Positions 1 to 13,896 are shown, counted from the stretch's first letter. The stretch is DNA of 64,000 nucleotides from Nymphaea colorata (GCF_008831285.2 NC_045138.2:38741115-38805114); one strand, 5' to 3'. The notes: generated from the sequence alone by a model not told the origin. Program-made: numbers and translations.

Positions 1-615
1 AAGAAATATGGTGCAGGGAATGATACAACCTGATTTATGAAGAACTCATGAGGCAATGTGAACGCAAGAACATTTTGAAAAACTTTTATGTGTCCAACTG
101 AAAGTACTCACGATTCGGATACAAAAGATGGAATGCATAACCTAATACGTACAATAACAACAACAACAACAAGGAGAGGATAAAGAATAAAGCAAAGCAT
201 ATCATTAACTACTTGTCTACGCTAATATTTTAGGTTTATACTTTTATTTTATAGGGAGAATCCTTTGTTTTATCATTCTAACTATCTTGGTCATTTACAG
301 TCCCTAACACGCAGACCTGTGTTAAGCCTGAATGTTAATTTAGTTAAGGTGAATTAAGCAAAGCTCAATTAGATCCAAATTTAGACCACCAACATGTAGA
401 CGGCAGAATAAAAGGAAAGCAAAGAAAAGAGAAGTTTAAAAGGAAGAGAGGTGTGTTTTTCTTATTCTTTTGGCTTCTAGCTTAGGTCAAAAGAGAAGGC
501 ACGCGGTTTTAGAGGATAAGATCTTTATATTCACGAAGATCATCCCCTCTCATTCTTTATTACATAAGAAAGAAAACATTCATATCGGCCCTACTTTCTT
601 TGGAAAACGACCCCT

Positions 616-624
<9 letters not shown>

Positions 625-661
<37 letters not shown>

Positions 662-677
662 TATATATATATATATA
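625..677 (+). repeat. Compound (CT)n(AT)n microsatellite
   Basis: A run of CT dinucleotides follows a C-rich tract and passes directly into an AT run. It is the first of several compound arrays in the window with the same order (CT then AT on the plus strand). Confidence 0.95.
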
Positions 678-904
678 AAATATATGGAGAGAGTATATAT
701 ATATATAGTGAATGCTGGCACTGTTAGGTCTGTTCAACTAGATTTCGACCCGATCTCAAGAATTTATGTGGTATGTTTAAAAAACATCAAAATTTGATTT
801 AATATATAAAATAATACTAATCTAAACTTGTTGACGCGAGAGAGAGTAGTGAATTGTATTTTTTAGAGAAAAACAACTGAAGTCTAATATGTGATTTGGA
901 TTTT

Positions 905-1830
905 ATAAAACTATTGAGTGGCTGAGCTAGAGATTACGGGATTGACAATTTAAATTAAAATGTTTAAAGAACAACCAATATGTAAATAAGTAAATAGTAC
1001 GAAATATTCATATATACAAATAAACAATTTATGTGGGTCTATGTGGGCAGTTGCCCACGCAAGCCGACGTGTTCTTTGCACACCCCTGCTATATTTGAAT
1101 CTATCCACAAAATTAATTACAATGTGTTATAAATTGATGCACACTGGGGTTCACCTCATTAGGCGACCAAATCTTTGGAAGAATCTTGTCATTAAAAGAA
1201 GAAAACAAGAACCCACGAAAGAACTGCGTAAATATTGTGCTACAGTGACAAACATTAATTCACTTGAACAGCTTTAACGTAATATTTCATTTATTATCTT
1301 CATATATTTTGGTCACTTCTAGCTATTCTCAAGTGTCATAACCGTACGATCATTTGATTTTTCCACTATTCAGGAAGAACTCTTGTGTGATATGTGAAGG
1401 TGGACAAATAAATACATCGAGCAAGTAAACAAATGATTCTACATCAATCCGTAGACTTAAAACCAAATAGTCATTCTAGGATGAATATTTAAACTCATCA
1501 ACAGAGAATCACGATTGAAACCAATCGACGTGCAAATTTCAAACCTCACCTCACTCAAGTGCCATGTGATCTTGCATCACTCGCAGGCTGCATCTACAAA
1601 TGCGAGAAAATGATCTGTTCTATATAATGGGTTTTATAGTTTTTTAACGTATGTTACATGTATAATGTATTCCAATGTATAAATTATGGAATTGCACACC
1701 AACAACAAAATTTTTATTTATTTTTACATAGATTTCTTACAATTATTTACTTATTTATATTTCTTGTAAATGAGAATTTTTATAACAGTGCCCCATAACA
1801 AAAAATTTTTGGCTCCGCCACTGCTCTTCC
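905..1830. mobile_element. hAT-like non-autonomous element debris
   Basis: The left part contains 'gtggctgagctag' and the AT-rich phrase 'aatatgtaaataag'. The right end near 1811 reads 'ggctccgccactg', the reverse complement of the CAGTGGCGGAGCC-type terminus of many plant hAT elements. The same phrases recur near 20110-20190 and 26807-26985. Element limits are uncertain because the interior looks like a mixture of fragments, and no transposase frame is visible. Confidence 0.4.
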
Positions 1831-1877
1831 CCTACCAACCAAAGCCAATGCACTAGTTATGATTCATGAAGTCACAT

Positions 1878-2027
1878 GTTACGTGCTTGTACGAATTAGC
1901 TTCACTATATATATATATATATGTGTGTGTATATGTGTGTGTGAAAATTAGGTTTTCATGTTACCTGCTTGTACGAATTAGCTTCACAATATATATATAT
2001 ATATATGTGTGAAAATCAGGCTTTTTA
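1878..2027 (+). repeat. 82-bp imperfect tandem duplication
   Basis: A unit beginning 'gttacgtgcttgtacgaatt' at 1878 recurs at 1960 as 'gttacctgcttgtacgaatt'. Both copies run into an AT/GT dinucleotide tract and 'tgtgtgaaaat'. The copies differ mainly in microsatellite length. Confidence 0.85.
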
Positions 2028-4371
2028 TTTTTTGATAACCTGATTTTTTAATCAGTTTTTAAAATATTTACTTTTGCATTTCAGTGAGAAGACAAAAGCG
2101 ACGCTTTCTATGACTAACTTCTTTTTGTATTTTCTTATTTTTTGGGAGGTAGGTGTGGCTATTTACTTTGGCTTGTGAAACCTTTTTCTATATGTGCATC
2201 TAGAAATGACTACTTTTCATCTCTCAACTCCAATACGGACAAGAAAATCAGATCCCATATATCTAGTTTTATGAGGGGAAAAAAATACTTAATTATTTAT
2301 ATGGAAAATCCATCGTCATTTTCAGTACGTTTTATTTTTTTTAAAGTGCAAATTAACTTCGACGATGGTGATGGAAGGATAGATGCGTGCCCGGACGTTC
2401 AAAAGAGAGAGACTAAGTAGAAAGTTGGAAAAAGAAAAGGCCGAAAGAAGAATGGCTAATAAAGTGGTGATTACTATTAACAGGTCCATTTTTTTCTTCA
2501 ACACGATAAATTTCGGGTCAAAAACCAGCAACTATGGAGCCTCATTTAATGACCTTAATAATCTCTCTTTCGCTAAGAAGTTATTAACTTAAAGTTTAAA
2601 CAGGCCATTAGGGGTGAACACGAGCCAAGTTGAGCCCGAGTTCAATCAGCTCGAACTCAACTCGACTAATGAAACCTCTAGCTCGAGAATAACTCGACAG
2701 AAACAACTCGAGCTCTACTAGGTAGTTACATGTTGAGCTCTAACTCGACTTGATTAAAACTCGACAAACGAGAACTGATATTCATGGTTAAGTGTTATGC
2801 ATGACCCGCCCCCACTATGCTCTTTGAGGCTGACCTGATTCACTTTATTTATATTCTTTTATACATGGACGATGAATTGATCAAATTCTACTATGATGCT
2901 TTACAGGTTAGCAGTCAAGCCTTCTGGCATTGATGAATCAACCGGTTAGATGGTTGATCAATAAGACGATATTGCACAAATAAGAGCAGAAATTTGAACA
3001 AAGTAGACTCGTGAATCTGTTTAGTTGCTTCTTTCTCTGCTTTTAATTATTCTTCAGGAACTTTCAGAAACGCATCGCAAGAGTTGACAATGCTTAAGAA
3101 CGCATTCAAATCTTCAATATTGTTTAAAACATAGATAAGTTTACTCAGGTTGTTAATTTGTATGTTCATTACACATCTACGTACTACAGTATGGTAGGCA
3201 TTGAGGGTGCAAATGAATTCAATTCAGGTTGAATGTAAATGAATTGAGTTAGAATTCGATACATTCGTCATCATATCGGACTAATGAGATTCGCCTTAAC
3301 CAGCTTCAATGTTGGAAGAGGAAGTCCATTAAAGGCAGATATTATGTAGCCTGATTAAGACATCTATAGAAACAGAAAGTCAGCTTAAATTTGATTGGTA
3401 TTCTGAATCTGACCAGAAATATTTTTTTCTTTTTTAAATTTACCTTGATTAATGTCACATTTCCACAGCATCTTACAGCCTCTCTCTCTCTTTCTCTCTT
3501 TCACATGCATCCAGAGCTACCCCACTATGGACTGGTCACTGATGGCCTCGCTCATAACCTCGGGATTTAATTTTAGTCGCCCCTCTTAGCCATCTTAGAG
3601 AAAAACAAAGAGAAAAAAATGTGATAAACATTTTTGTTATTTTTTTCTCAACCATTCATCTACTTCAGATAAACGACCGACCCTGGTTAAATGGCTAAAA
3701 TAAGTCAGCTGTCAGATATGACTAGATGTCTTAATAATGCATCCATCACTTACCATAAACTACTATTAAAAATACACTGTCATTATATAATAACAGTTGC
3801 TAATGCTCTTACAGCTTGGTGCTTTTGGTGACAGTTTTTAATATTTAATGATCCGTCGACATCTTTCCGCTGACTGATTTCAATTCTTATATGTATGTTT
3901 ACTTTTTCTCATTGTTCACTTGCCTTAGGAAGTACTATTTTTCACAAGTTCAAGCATGCTGCTAGGTGTAAAATGTCTAAATTCATATATATAGTTCAAG
4001 ACGGTCATAGAAAAACAAGTGTTAAATCAATTCTGCCAGAGATTATAAAATTAATAGTCGCAGCTTTTTCGGCTAATAAAATTCAGTCTGGGTAGATAGC
4101 GGATTTTATGATTTTTTAATTGATTTTTGTACTTTTAATAGTGTAACATCGACGTCTAGCGAAAGAAACTAAAATTACAACTTGGCCGAGAGGCATGACC
4201 TATGAACTCAGCAAGACTAATTGTTAGATAAATACCATGTCTTAATTAATCATGTCATTGAAATATATATATGTATATATATGAAATTTCAAATCTTAGC
4301 TAGATTTGGCACGTTGTAAGTTATTGAATACTTTTCTGTACGTACAGATGCCCACAGTTATACCAGAACTA

Positions 4372-4565
4372 GATAGTCTAAAGCTTGCTTAAATTAAATA
4401 CCATATTTATAAGATTTGATGAACAAACAAGTATACAATGATTTTCATCACAGATTAAACTTTAAGTGCGAGTGGTGCAATATGACAATTGGATAGTCTA
4501 AAGCTTTTTTAACCCTAAAGAATACATATTTATAGATTTGATACACAAACAAGTATATGATCATT
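4372..4565 (+). repeat. About 120-bp diverged duplication
   Basis: Two adjacent segments share 'gatagtctaaagctt', then a 'catatttata..gatttgat' stretch and 'acaaacaagtata' in the same order, starting at 4372 and 4492. The second copy has several substitutions and small indels, so the duplication is not recent. Confidence 0.75.
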
Positions 4566-4729
4566 TAAAACTAAAATCGAAGAAGTGGGTCTAATGAAAA
4601 ATAAGTAAAGGTGCCCAAATATGACTAGATTGTCAAGTCCTTTTCCCTAGATAAAATTTACCAATTTTATAAGAATGGAAAAGATGGTCATGAAAACAAA
4701 AATGAAAGAATAGTAAAGAACAAAAATCC

Positions 4730-4860
4730 GTTTGCTTGGCCGTCCCAGTGGTACCATTAATCCCAAGATCAACATTCATCAATACCATTAAGATAGCATC
4801 TTCCACGATTCGAACTGAGGACATAGCTACAATACGCCACCACTTGACCGGTTGTGCTAG
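4730..4860 (-). mobile_element. tRNA-related SINE head (fragment)
   Basis: On the minus strand 'ccggtcaagtggtgg' (A-box-like) is followed about 30 bases later by 'gttcgaatc', which fits the pol III B-box GWTCRANNC. The spacing suits a tRNA-derived SINE promoter. The body is degenerate and the 3' end was not located. Confidence 0.45.
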
Positions 4861-6210
4861 AGAGAGAGAGTAGGTGAGAGAGAAAAAACGAGTTTGAAAG
4901 CGAGTATCAGATAACTTTGAAGCGACAAGATGTCCCTAAAGTGACAGATTAGAGAGAGAGAGGAGGGAATTGCCGTGAGTAGATCAAACAGCTAAACTGG
5001 AGTTTACCATGACATAATGGACTTTAGGTGGAAAGAGATAGGAAAGGTCGGTTGAAGGGGGAAGTTGGTGAGAGATCAGATTTAATTTGCGGAAAAAAAC
5101 TAAAACGTGTGCTTGTCGTGATCAAAAGTCTGTGCATGTTTTTCCAATGAATGGTGCGCCTAGAAGAGATAGAGCTAAGTTACATTATGGGCGCTTCATT
5201 ATATGACCATTCGAACATCATTATACCCAAGAAAATAGAGAGTCCAATGCTCCTTTTCTGTAAACTCCACGCTATAATTTTTAGAAAGAGAACAACTTCT
5301 TTTCAGGCTCAAAAATGGCAGAACTTGTCTCTGCGTAGCACCTGGCATCCTATCTGCTTCGAACTTAGGAAGAACCGTGAATGAACTGATCACCGAGATA
5401 CATACATAGCAAAAGCAAACTTCTCTCCTCTCTGGTGTGGCCATTAGTCACGAGACTCATTGCCATTAATTGAACAACTTTCATCCACAGCAGCACACGT
5501 AACGTCTTTCTTAAGTTGCCATTCTAAACCAGTAAAGGAAACATGACCATGTCCGTCCAAGCTACACCCATCGCTCTCTCTCTCTCTCTCAAAGACAAAC
5601 TTCAAAACATGTTTGTGTGTGTGGATAGAATGTCGCTGTGACATATACAATTCCAAGGAAGGATACTCCATCACATCACAGACTTCTGGTTTTAGCAAAG
5701 AAATATTGGTCATGGAAAGTAGAGATTATTTCTCCACTTTAAAAGAGAGCATCAGATATAAGAAGACAGACATGGTGACGTCCCTATATGAATGCCTTGT
5801 CATTGACGAGACAAGTTTTCAAACTGGGTGCCATGCTCTTGAGAGATGGTCAGACTCTCTCTCTCTTGTTTGCATGAATCCAGAAGGAAGCTTTAAATTG
5901 GTCATAGGAAATAACGGAAGAGTGTAGAACAGAGGCTAATTAAGGGGTAGCGTAGGATGGCGGGTGTTTGCACCCTCTTGAAAACAGTGCCACAGTCTAT
6001 CCGCATCCCATTTAATTCACCTCTATCCTCACCTGATTCCTGCACCCGTTTCACACAAACACACATATCCATACGCGCAGATCGATGCCAAAAGACAAAA
6101 GAAATTTAAAAAGGGAGGAGGAGAAAGAAAGAGAAAAAGCCAAAGCCAACCAAATTTTACCTCTGTGGATATCATTCTATACCAGCCTCCGCTTCCCTCA
6201 GCCCCCGCAC

Positions 6211-6218
6211 TATAAATA
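6211..6218 (+). promoter_or_regulatory. TATA box of the SWEET gene
   Basis: The octamer 'tataaata' lies 107 bases upstream of the start codon. It is a near-consensus plant TATA box. It predicts transcription starting around 6240 and a 5' leader of about 75 bases. Confidence 0.75.
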
Positions 6219-6317
6219 GCCATCCAGAGCAGAACCCCCAAGAGCACCACACCTCAGCCGCTGCAAGCCCTGCGCTCAGCTCCTAACTTCTTCCTTACTC
6301 GCCCTCCCGCCATCACC

Positions 6318-8303
6318 ATGGTTTCCGCTGACACTGCCCGCACTGTTGTTGGCATCATAGGTGAGTTGTGACAGTGATCCCCAGCCCCCCCCCCCCCCAC
6401 AAGACCAGGAAAAGAAAAAGCATGTCAAGCAAAACATCTGCCATTCAGTTCTTCTCTTTTCTGTTTATCTGTTTCTTTTCCCAGTTTGTATTGATCTTGG
6501 AACTGCTTTTTTTTTTTTTTGTAGGAAATGTCATTTCATTTGGGTTATTCTTGTCACCTCTGTAAGCCAAACCCTTTCTTCTTCTTCTTTTTCCTTTCTT
6601 TTGTTGTTCTTTGTCAGAAGTAGCCTCATCTGATCGTCTTCTTCCTGAAAGAGATATATGATGATTGTATATGGGATCTCTCTTTTTCAGGCCAACGTTT
6701 GTACAGATATGTAAGAAAGGCGCGGTGGAGCAGTTCTCGCCTCTGCCGTACCTGGCAACTCTCCTGAACTGCATGCTGTGGATTCTGTACGGCCTCCCTA
6801 TCGTTCATCCACACAGCCTGCTGGTGATCACAATCAATGGCTGCGGCTTCGCGATCGAGCTCGTCTACCTGATGCTCTTCCTCATCTACTCGGATAGGAA
6901 GCAGAGACTCAAGATCGCCGTGTACTTGGTGCTGGAGTTTGCCTTCGTGGCGGCGGTCTCGGCAGCGGTCATCCTGCTGGCTCACACCCACGACCGCCGC
7001 TCGCTCATCGTCGGCAGCCTCTGCGTCTTCTTCTGCTGCATGATGTACGCAGCTCCCATGTCGGTGATGGTAAGAAGGAGATCTATAGAGAGATCTAGAG
7101 AGAGAGAGAGCGGCATGCATGTGTGTGAAACTTATCAAATTATCAATGGCTGATGATCAGAGATAAAATGATTGATATTGGGTTGTGGCTGGTCTTCCAG
7201 AAACTGGTGATCCGGACTAAGAGTGTGGAGTACATGCCCTTCTTCCTCTCTCTGGCTTCCTTCGCCAACGGCATCTGCTGGACGGCCTACGCGCTCATCC
7301 GCTTCGACCTCTTCATCACTGTAAGCAACAGTCTGCGCACGCAGACACCACATATACACGCGCATGCACAACTTTTTTTGAGAAATTTACGCATTTCCAT
7401 GAAGATCTTAAGGAACTGAAGCACCACATGAGTCCATGTCGATCACCAGTCGATCGCCCACTGTTACTGAGAGATCCACTGCTCGAATCCTAGCTGAAGT
7501 TCTCGTCAGTCACAGAGAGCTAAGGTCATGGTTCGAGTCACGTGGAGACCATTTTCTGAAATAGTGAAAGATGATACGACCCCAGCCCTGACGAACCTGA
7601 GTCCTCAATAAGACCAACTTCGGCCGTACTCGCAGCCCCAATATATTTTTCTGATCATCATATTATATCTCGTCATACGTATATGTGCTAGTTACTTGTG
7701 GGACCCACACTTCATCTAGGTCAACCATTAAAATATGACGGTCGAGCGGTGATAAGCATCCTTCTCATGGAATGCCATTGAAAAGGAAATGGTGTTGACC
7801 AACTTTTTCTGGGCGAAGCTATCAAATTTTGTTAAAAAGATCAAATTAAAAATTTGTTATTGAAAAATTACTAAACTTATATTAGTCATCACATTTGGAG
7901 CATTGACCTAACTTATATTTTATGATTCCACTTCTACATGAACCATGAAACATGACCATTATGACTCAAGACCATTGATATACGTATAAGTCTGCAGATA
8001 TTGGCACGCGTATACTTCTTGCCATTAATTCCAAGTATTCTTTTGCTGTTGTCCCAAAAGAAAAATCAAGAAATATTAATGGCGAGGGGTTGAGTGCAGA
8101 TTCCAAACGGGATAGGCACCGTGCTGGGGCTCATGCAGCTGGCTCTGTACGCGACGTACTACAAGTCGACGAAGAAGATTTTGGAGGAGAGGAAGAAGGT
8201 GACGAAGGGAGGCGATCAGGTGTATCTGGCGGAGGTGGTGGTTTCCAAGGAGCCGGCGAAGAGCGGCAACGCCATCTACGATGCCAACGGCGCCATGAAA
8301 TAA
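6318..8303 (+). CDS. SWEET sugar transporter, clade II (SWEET4-like)
   Basis: Exons are 6318-6360, 6525-6561, 6691-7069, 7201-7320 and 8100-8303, all with GT-AG borders, giving 260 residues. SWEETs are seven-helix uniporters moving glucose, fructose or sucrose across the plasma membrane or tonoplast. The protein has two MtN3/saliva repeats of three helices (about residues 7-93 and 127-213) joined by a linker helix. Phrases such as '[19 protein letters not shown]', '[15 protein letters not shown]' and '[18 protein letters not shown]' are SWEET hallmarks, and the VHPHS..VITING block suits clade II (SWEET4-8; mainly hexose carriers). The 37-base exon 2 and 120-base exon 4 are typical sizes. The 379-base exon 3 equals the usual third and fourth exons joined, so one intron is missing. 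The C-terminal tail is hydrophilic. Clade is inferred by eye; the substrate is not determined. Confidence 0.93.
7420..7660 (+). mobile_element. SINE-like relic in SWEET intron 4
   Basis: The last intron contains 'gttcgagtc' at 7531, matching the pol III B-box pattern, with a weak A-box-like 'tagctgaagt' near 7491. The segment is more GC-rich than the surrounding AT-rich intron, suggesting insertion. Ends and duplication sites were not identified. Confidence 0.3.
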
Positions 8304-8501
8304 TTTACTCGAGACACAGCACTTCAGAGTTGGGTGCAACTAAAGAATTATTAATCCTGTTTGTTGTACTCGCTCTTTCTCTCATAATGTTTTTCGTTTT
8401 TTCTTCTCTTCTCTTCTCTTCTCTGCTATGAGGTTGTTTAAACAAAAACAACCCAATTGATTTTCAGTGATGAAGTAAAGCTAAATTCACTAGCTTAGCT
8501 A

Positions 8502-8540
<39 letters not shown>

Positions 8541-9104
8541 TATATGTATATCGTCGAGCTTTCAAGTTATATGAACTAAGTACATGTAAGAATTATTTGC
8601 AAACCCATTTATATATAATGATAAACCATAATGTGTTGATTTTTCTAAACGCTAAATGGCAATTATATTTGACTTTGAGAAAGTAACTCTACCATCAGTC
8701 ATATTGTCCAAATTAACAATGATTTCAAGTTGTTAACAACTGAAATATTTGATTTTTAACCATCAAGCCTTTGGGTGCTTCCTTAGAAAACACAGGTAAT
8801 TAAGCATGAAAATGGACAGTTTTAACATATCTTTTTCTAATAAATCAAATATCGTTTACAAGACTAAAAGAAAAAAAAAATGGTGTTTTTTTAAGTTTTA
8901 AACGACACAGTTCAGCTCAATACCCAAATGAATAATCACAATACATTGTTAATTATATGTATTATAAAAATAAAATGGGAATTTAATAGCCTCTAATGTG
9001 AGATCTGAGGCTAGCATGGGCCCATGAGGATCCTGAAACTATGAATCATTAGGCTGAACCCCAAAATACTATTTAGAAAAAATAGTAATAGTAAATTAGT
9101 AGGG

Positions 9105-9430
9105 CTATTGACACACAAGCTAAATATAAGAATATATAAGAAAAAATTCGATCACCCCTTATATATTTAATACCTTCTCCTAGAAAGAAACTTGCAATGC
9201 CGATCCCATTAGTAACTCCATCAAATACTCGTCGAATGAGCTAGTTGAGCTAATCCTTGTCCACTCCTAATGAATACTTTTTCGTAATAAACTCTATGTA
9301 GCTATGATTGTATGACCGGTTGTATATGACATCTATTATTTGTTCCAAACGAATTCTCATTTTAGAATCTATTTTAGTCAATGAATTGATTAAGTACAAA
9401 TTTTGTTGATCTGAATAGACACTAGGAAAG
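9105..9430 (-). pseudogene. Nuclear plastid-DNA fragment: 3' end of ndhF
   Basis: Read on the minus strand, this AT-rich segment gives pieces matching the C-terminal part of plastid NAD(P)H dehydrogenase subunit 5 (NdhF) in the right order: 'QNLYLINS', 'IIDVIYNRSYNHSYIEF', 'GLAQLAHS', '[17 protein letters not shown]', '[12 protein letters not shown]'. The frame changes between these pieces, notably near 9235-9255, so it is a decayed insertion (NUPT) and not a gene. Plastid ndhF encodes a membrane subunit of the thylakoid NDH complex. The adjacent 9430-9725 also looks organelle-like, but I could not assign it. Confidence 0.75.
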
Positions 9431-12400
9431 AAACTGAAGATTTCACTTTGTACCTTTGATCAAAAAAACAATCTTATTGATTTTGTACCCTTCATTCGAT
9501 GACAAAATGGACCATATTCCACGAGATCAAACCCATAGGACTTAAGGAATGATGGAAGGGGATAAAATAAAAGAAGAAGGAAAGAAAAAGAATAAGATTT
9601 CAAATGGACAAATTCAAACTCTAAAATGTTCTTTCGAGAAAGATCTCTTATTCTTATTATATGTATAAGATTATAAGATCGTGATTTGATCCGCATATGT
9701 TTGTTTTGTAAAAGAAATATCATAATTCAAAATGAAAAGTGTTCAAATGAAACATGACAATGTGACTCAATTGGTCCTAGTTACTCTTTTCTGCATTTTA
9801 AGCTGAGGGGCGCTAGGAGTTCCTAATGTCAAACTGCCTTTTATGTGCACAAATGATATAAAGAACCAAATATTTATGAAATAATGGAAATTCATGAGCT
9901 GGGGGGCCCGCTACATATGCATGATTTTTGTCAATGTAATGTAGATATCAAATAGTTATAAAATCTACCATTTGCCTTACCGGTGGATTTTGTTTTAACA
10001 TGAATATTTCAACCTATAATATGAAATTGGAGACCATCAAACATAGACTTAGCGCGTGAAAAAACAAAGGATGGGCTCCAAGTTGACCACGCCACATCTT
10101 GTCATAAAAGTTATACAAACACGGCTGGTAAAATCTGTCTCAATCGGCCAATTCAAATCGAAATTGACTCTTTTTTTATTGGATAGGTAGTCGATTAAGG
10201 AGGAATCATATTCCATTATTGTAATTTTTAGTATTATTTTTACTTTTTAAATCTTCTATTTTTTTTCATTGTCATAATTTCAATCTGCAGATTGACCATT
10301 AATCTGATTTATGAATCTTTTGACTTTTTTTTTTTCGATTCAGAGTCGATTTTAATAATGTTTTTGGAGACCAAGTGCTTTGATTGATTGATGAATTGAC
10401 GGTCAAATATTTGAGATGCTAATGAATATATAATTAAGGCCATATGTTTACGATTTTTTTTTTTAAAAAAAATCTTCGTTAACCTAATAATTACAAGTTG
10501 ACAATTCTATATGCGCCTCTTTGTTCTTAAGACATCCATTGCCGACATTAGCACTCCCAATCGGTGTTGTGAAAAATGTTTCGTCCTCAAGTGTATCGCC
10601 CGAGACACATTGTATCGGCATTAGCTTCACCAATATGATACACTATTTACACTTTTTTCATTTATTTTTCTATCTTTATTTTAAATCAATTTAAAGCACT
10701 TTAAGTTATTTTCGAGTTTGACGGAGATGAAAGCAAAGAACATTATGTAACGATACGTATCTGCCGATACGCTGCATCGCTAAGCAAACCAAACCGATGC
10801 GGCGGCCATGATCCGATCCGTCCATTACTTATTTCGCTGTATTTGGCAGCTTTCCTTGTTCAGTCAACCAAATTTTGTTATTTCACTAACTTAAAGAAAT
10901 TTGATCGAATAGTTTACATATATAAATTTGTTCTCAATTATATATAACATGCATGAACTAAAAGTTGTTAATTAATGCTAGATGATTTAAACATATCATG
11001 TATAGAGATACATTTGTATATGGTTTCATATGGTATTCTTAAACTTTATCTTGTAATTCTAACTCCAAAAATGTAAAAATTTTAAAAACAAATAGTTTTT
11101 TGGGGTTTAGGTTTGGTTGATAAGCGAAAAAAATCTAAAATTCTTCATCTTCAAACTGTCTTTTAACATACGCAATTGGTCCACATATATGGCTGGTTTC
11201 ATAAAAAACATCTCCAACTCATGAATAGAACACAAATCGCTTTTTTACGTTTAAATTGGATTCTGCAAAGAAACAAACGTAAGAAAGTTGTCTTAGAACC
11301 CTGGATATCATAAACTCGATATACAATTTATTCAAGTGCTTGAATTCATCCAAAAAAAAAAAAAAAAAAACTTGCAATAACATAGTCAACACTTTAGACG
11401 TCATATTCAATACTTTAGTCTTCATATTTGCGCATATAGATTGTGTGTGTGTGTGTGTATGTGTGAGGGCGAGACAATTGCCATTAAAGCAGGTAATTTT
11501 CGAGCAGTTCGAAATAATGGTCCCTACTAAAAGTCAAGATTGCACATTTCTCTTATGTAGGCAGACTCAGGGATAGAGGCAAAATTATAGTTTCAAAATT
11601 TTGACAGGGGCCAAAATATCATGTTTCAAAATGTTATATACATAAATGATTTTTTTTTAAATTTACATGTATTTTTTTTTTTGAAAAAAATTGAGTGGGT
11701 GCCAAGGGTGTCGCCGATCCACACTCTTTAAGGATCTATGGTATTCCATGCATGGAGAGATTCGAGCATACCGCCCTTCAAATATCGGATCTCTTTGAAT
11801 CATGATAGGACAAAGTAAGGGGGCCTTGATCGTTACTTTAGGTGCAGTGCTATGAAATACTCGCAAAGCTTTGCATTAGGGCTTATTTTGTTCATCTGAC
11901 CAAACCCATATGATAATGTTGACGAAGCCCAGCTATTAAACGTGCCTCTCTCAGGGGTGGAGCTAGGAATTTTTCATTGGGGGGAAAACGGTGGCGAATT
12001 ATAGCTTCAAAATTTTAACAGTAGCTGAAAATATAATTTTTTTAAAAAAAATTTACATAGACTAATTGAAAAGTTTTGAAGAATACATTTGTTTCTGAAA
12101 TTTTGAAGGGGGGCCAAATTTTTGAAGAATACAGTAGAGTTCTTAACCGGATCCCGGTATCGACACCCAAATCCAAGATCCATAATTTTGGGTGTTTCTT
12201 TGCTAAAACGCAACCACAAGTCCTCTCCAGCCACCACTATAAACCCTTTGAAGATCTTAACCATCCATGTACTATGAATTTTCCGCAAATATTTAGGCAG
12301 ACTCTTACAAGATCTGACCAAAAGACATGCTCAGAGTGCTTATTCAATAAAATCATATAAATAATTGGCAATTGGATGCTCTAATCTTAATTAAGAGGAA

Positions 12401-13800
12401 GATTTGATCGACCAACTAAGTAAGCGCATGCACCGATCTTGACGTCATCAAGACCTCGCAGATTGATGGTGGGGACGTTGGATCATTTTAAGAACGTGAT
12501 CTGCTTCATAATCAGATGACCATCAACTCCAGTCTCATTATCTTAGTCAATAATTGATCCTAATGACAGCTTATGTCGGACTAATCTCAAGCATGCACTG
12601 CTCGCTTTCTATCCACAAAATAAATAAATAGTAAAAGAAAAAAAACTTAATTTAAACACGAGGCAAGAGTTAACCAGGGTTTAAAACCCACAACCGGTAT
12701 CTCCTGCGGCCAAAAAGTTGGCAAGTTAACCAGGGTTAACTTGTAACCCCCAAGAGGTTGAATGAAATGAATGCAGGGGTTCATGCACCGATTTGTTGCA
12801 AGAAACTTTACAAAATGTTTATGGTGGGCTCAAGGGTCATGAATTTTGTGTTTTATATATATATATATATATTAGGAGAATGAGACAAACGATATGGTTA
12901 GAAAATTAAACTAAACTATATAAAATGAAAGGAAAAGGAAAAAGGAAAGAAAACAAAGGGGGCTCTATCCGACAAACGCTTTCCCCCTTTTTCCTTTTTA
13001 GCGACGGATCGAGTTCATGTGTAATATTAAACCAAGGTAACTGAAGGCCCTTTTCCCTTGCAATCTCTTGCTATTATTTTTACAAGTTATGTATTGATAC
13101 GACTTTCTGAAAAATCATGAGTCCCTATTAGGAATATCAGGAAATTGGTTTTCTGCCTTGAGCGAGCTTGACTCCTGTTGTTATAATAAAGGTCACTGCC
13201 ATTTGTTGACTGCTTTAATGGCTTTTGCAAACATAGAAAGGACCATATATGGCGCGTCCGGTCAAGGACCCAAGGACCCACACCGTGAGTGAGATGGACC
13301 CAGTCAATTCAAGAAAAGGACCTTGTTCGTGGACTCATCTTCCTTGGCTGGTAACTCCCACTGGATAGTACTTGTGCCAGGAAACAGACAGCTTGCATGG
13401 GCTGACGCCCCCATTAGCTTCACTTCGGCCATCGCCATCGCCATCGCCGCGCAAAGCTGCCTATAATGGATCGAGCAATACACCGGAGCTTGGACCACCG
13501 GAGTTTCAGGCGTCGCCGGGAGTTCTATGTCATATAATCTGCCAAATCACATTTTTGAAGCGATCTGCAGCCTCTGGACTTTGTTCCCTTGATCAACAGT
13601 CACCATCATAAGCATTAATCATCTTCTTCTTTCAGGGTCCACAAGGCCCGACATGTCTCCGGGATGTCGCATCATTCAAATTAAAACGTTAACTTCTTGG
13701 TCATTTATGTGATCTTTGATGGTATGGTGAATTCTGCGGCCTGAGCATGAGATTTCTCATGGTGTTGTTCTTGTAAGTGTTGGTCGCTGATGTACGCCAT

Positions 13801-13822
13801 CTCTCTCTCTCTCTCTCTCTCT

Positions 13823-13896
<74 letters not shown>
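13801..13896 (+). repeat. Compound (CT)12(TA)n microsatellite
   Basis: Twenty-four bases of CT pass into about 70 bases of TA. It has the same order and strand as the other compound arrays and is preceded by 'gccat', as at 16211. Confidence 0.97.

Larger units (their letters stand above)
1..6200. other. Intergenic region upstream of the SWEET gene
   Basis: I find no supportable gene here. Open frames are short, unrelated to families I recognise, and often cross simple repeats. The stretch holds a compound microsatellite, an 82-bp and a roughly 120-bp local duplication, a tRNA-like SINE head, and hAT-like debris around 905-1830. It also has a degenerate repeat rich in 'ctcga' motifs at about 2610-2790. 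The last 250 bases (about 5950-6200) are purine-rich on the plus strand and lead into the SWEET core promoter. Confidence 0.6.
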
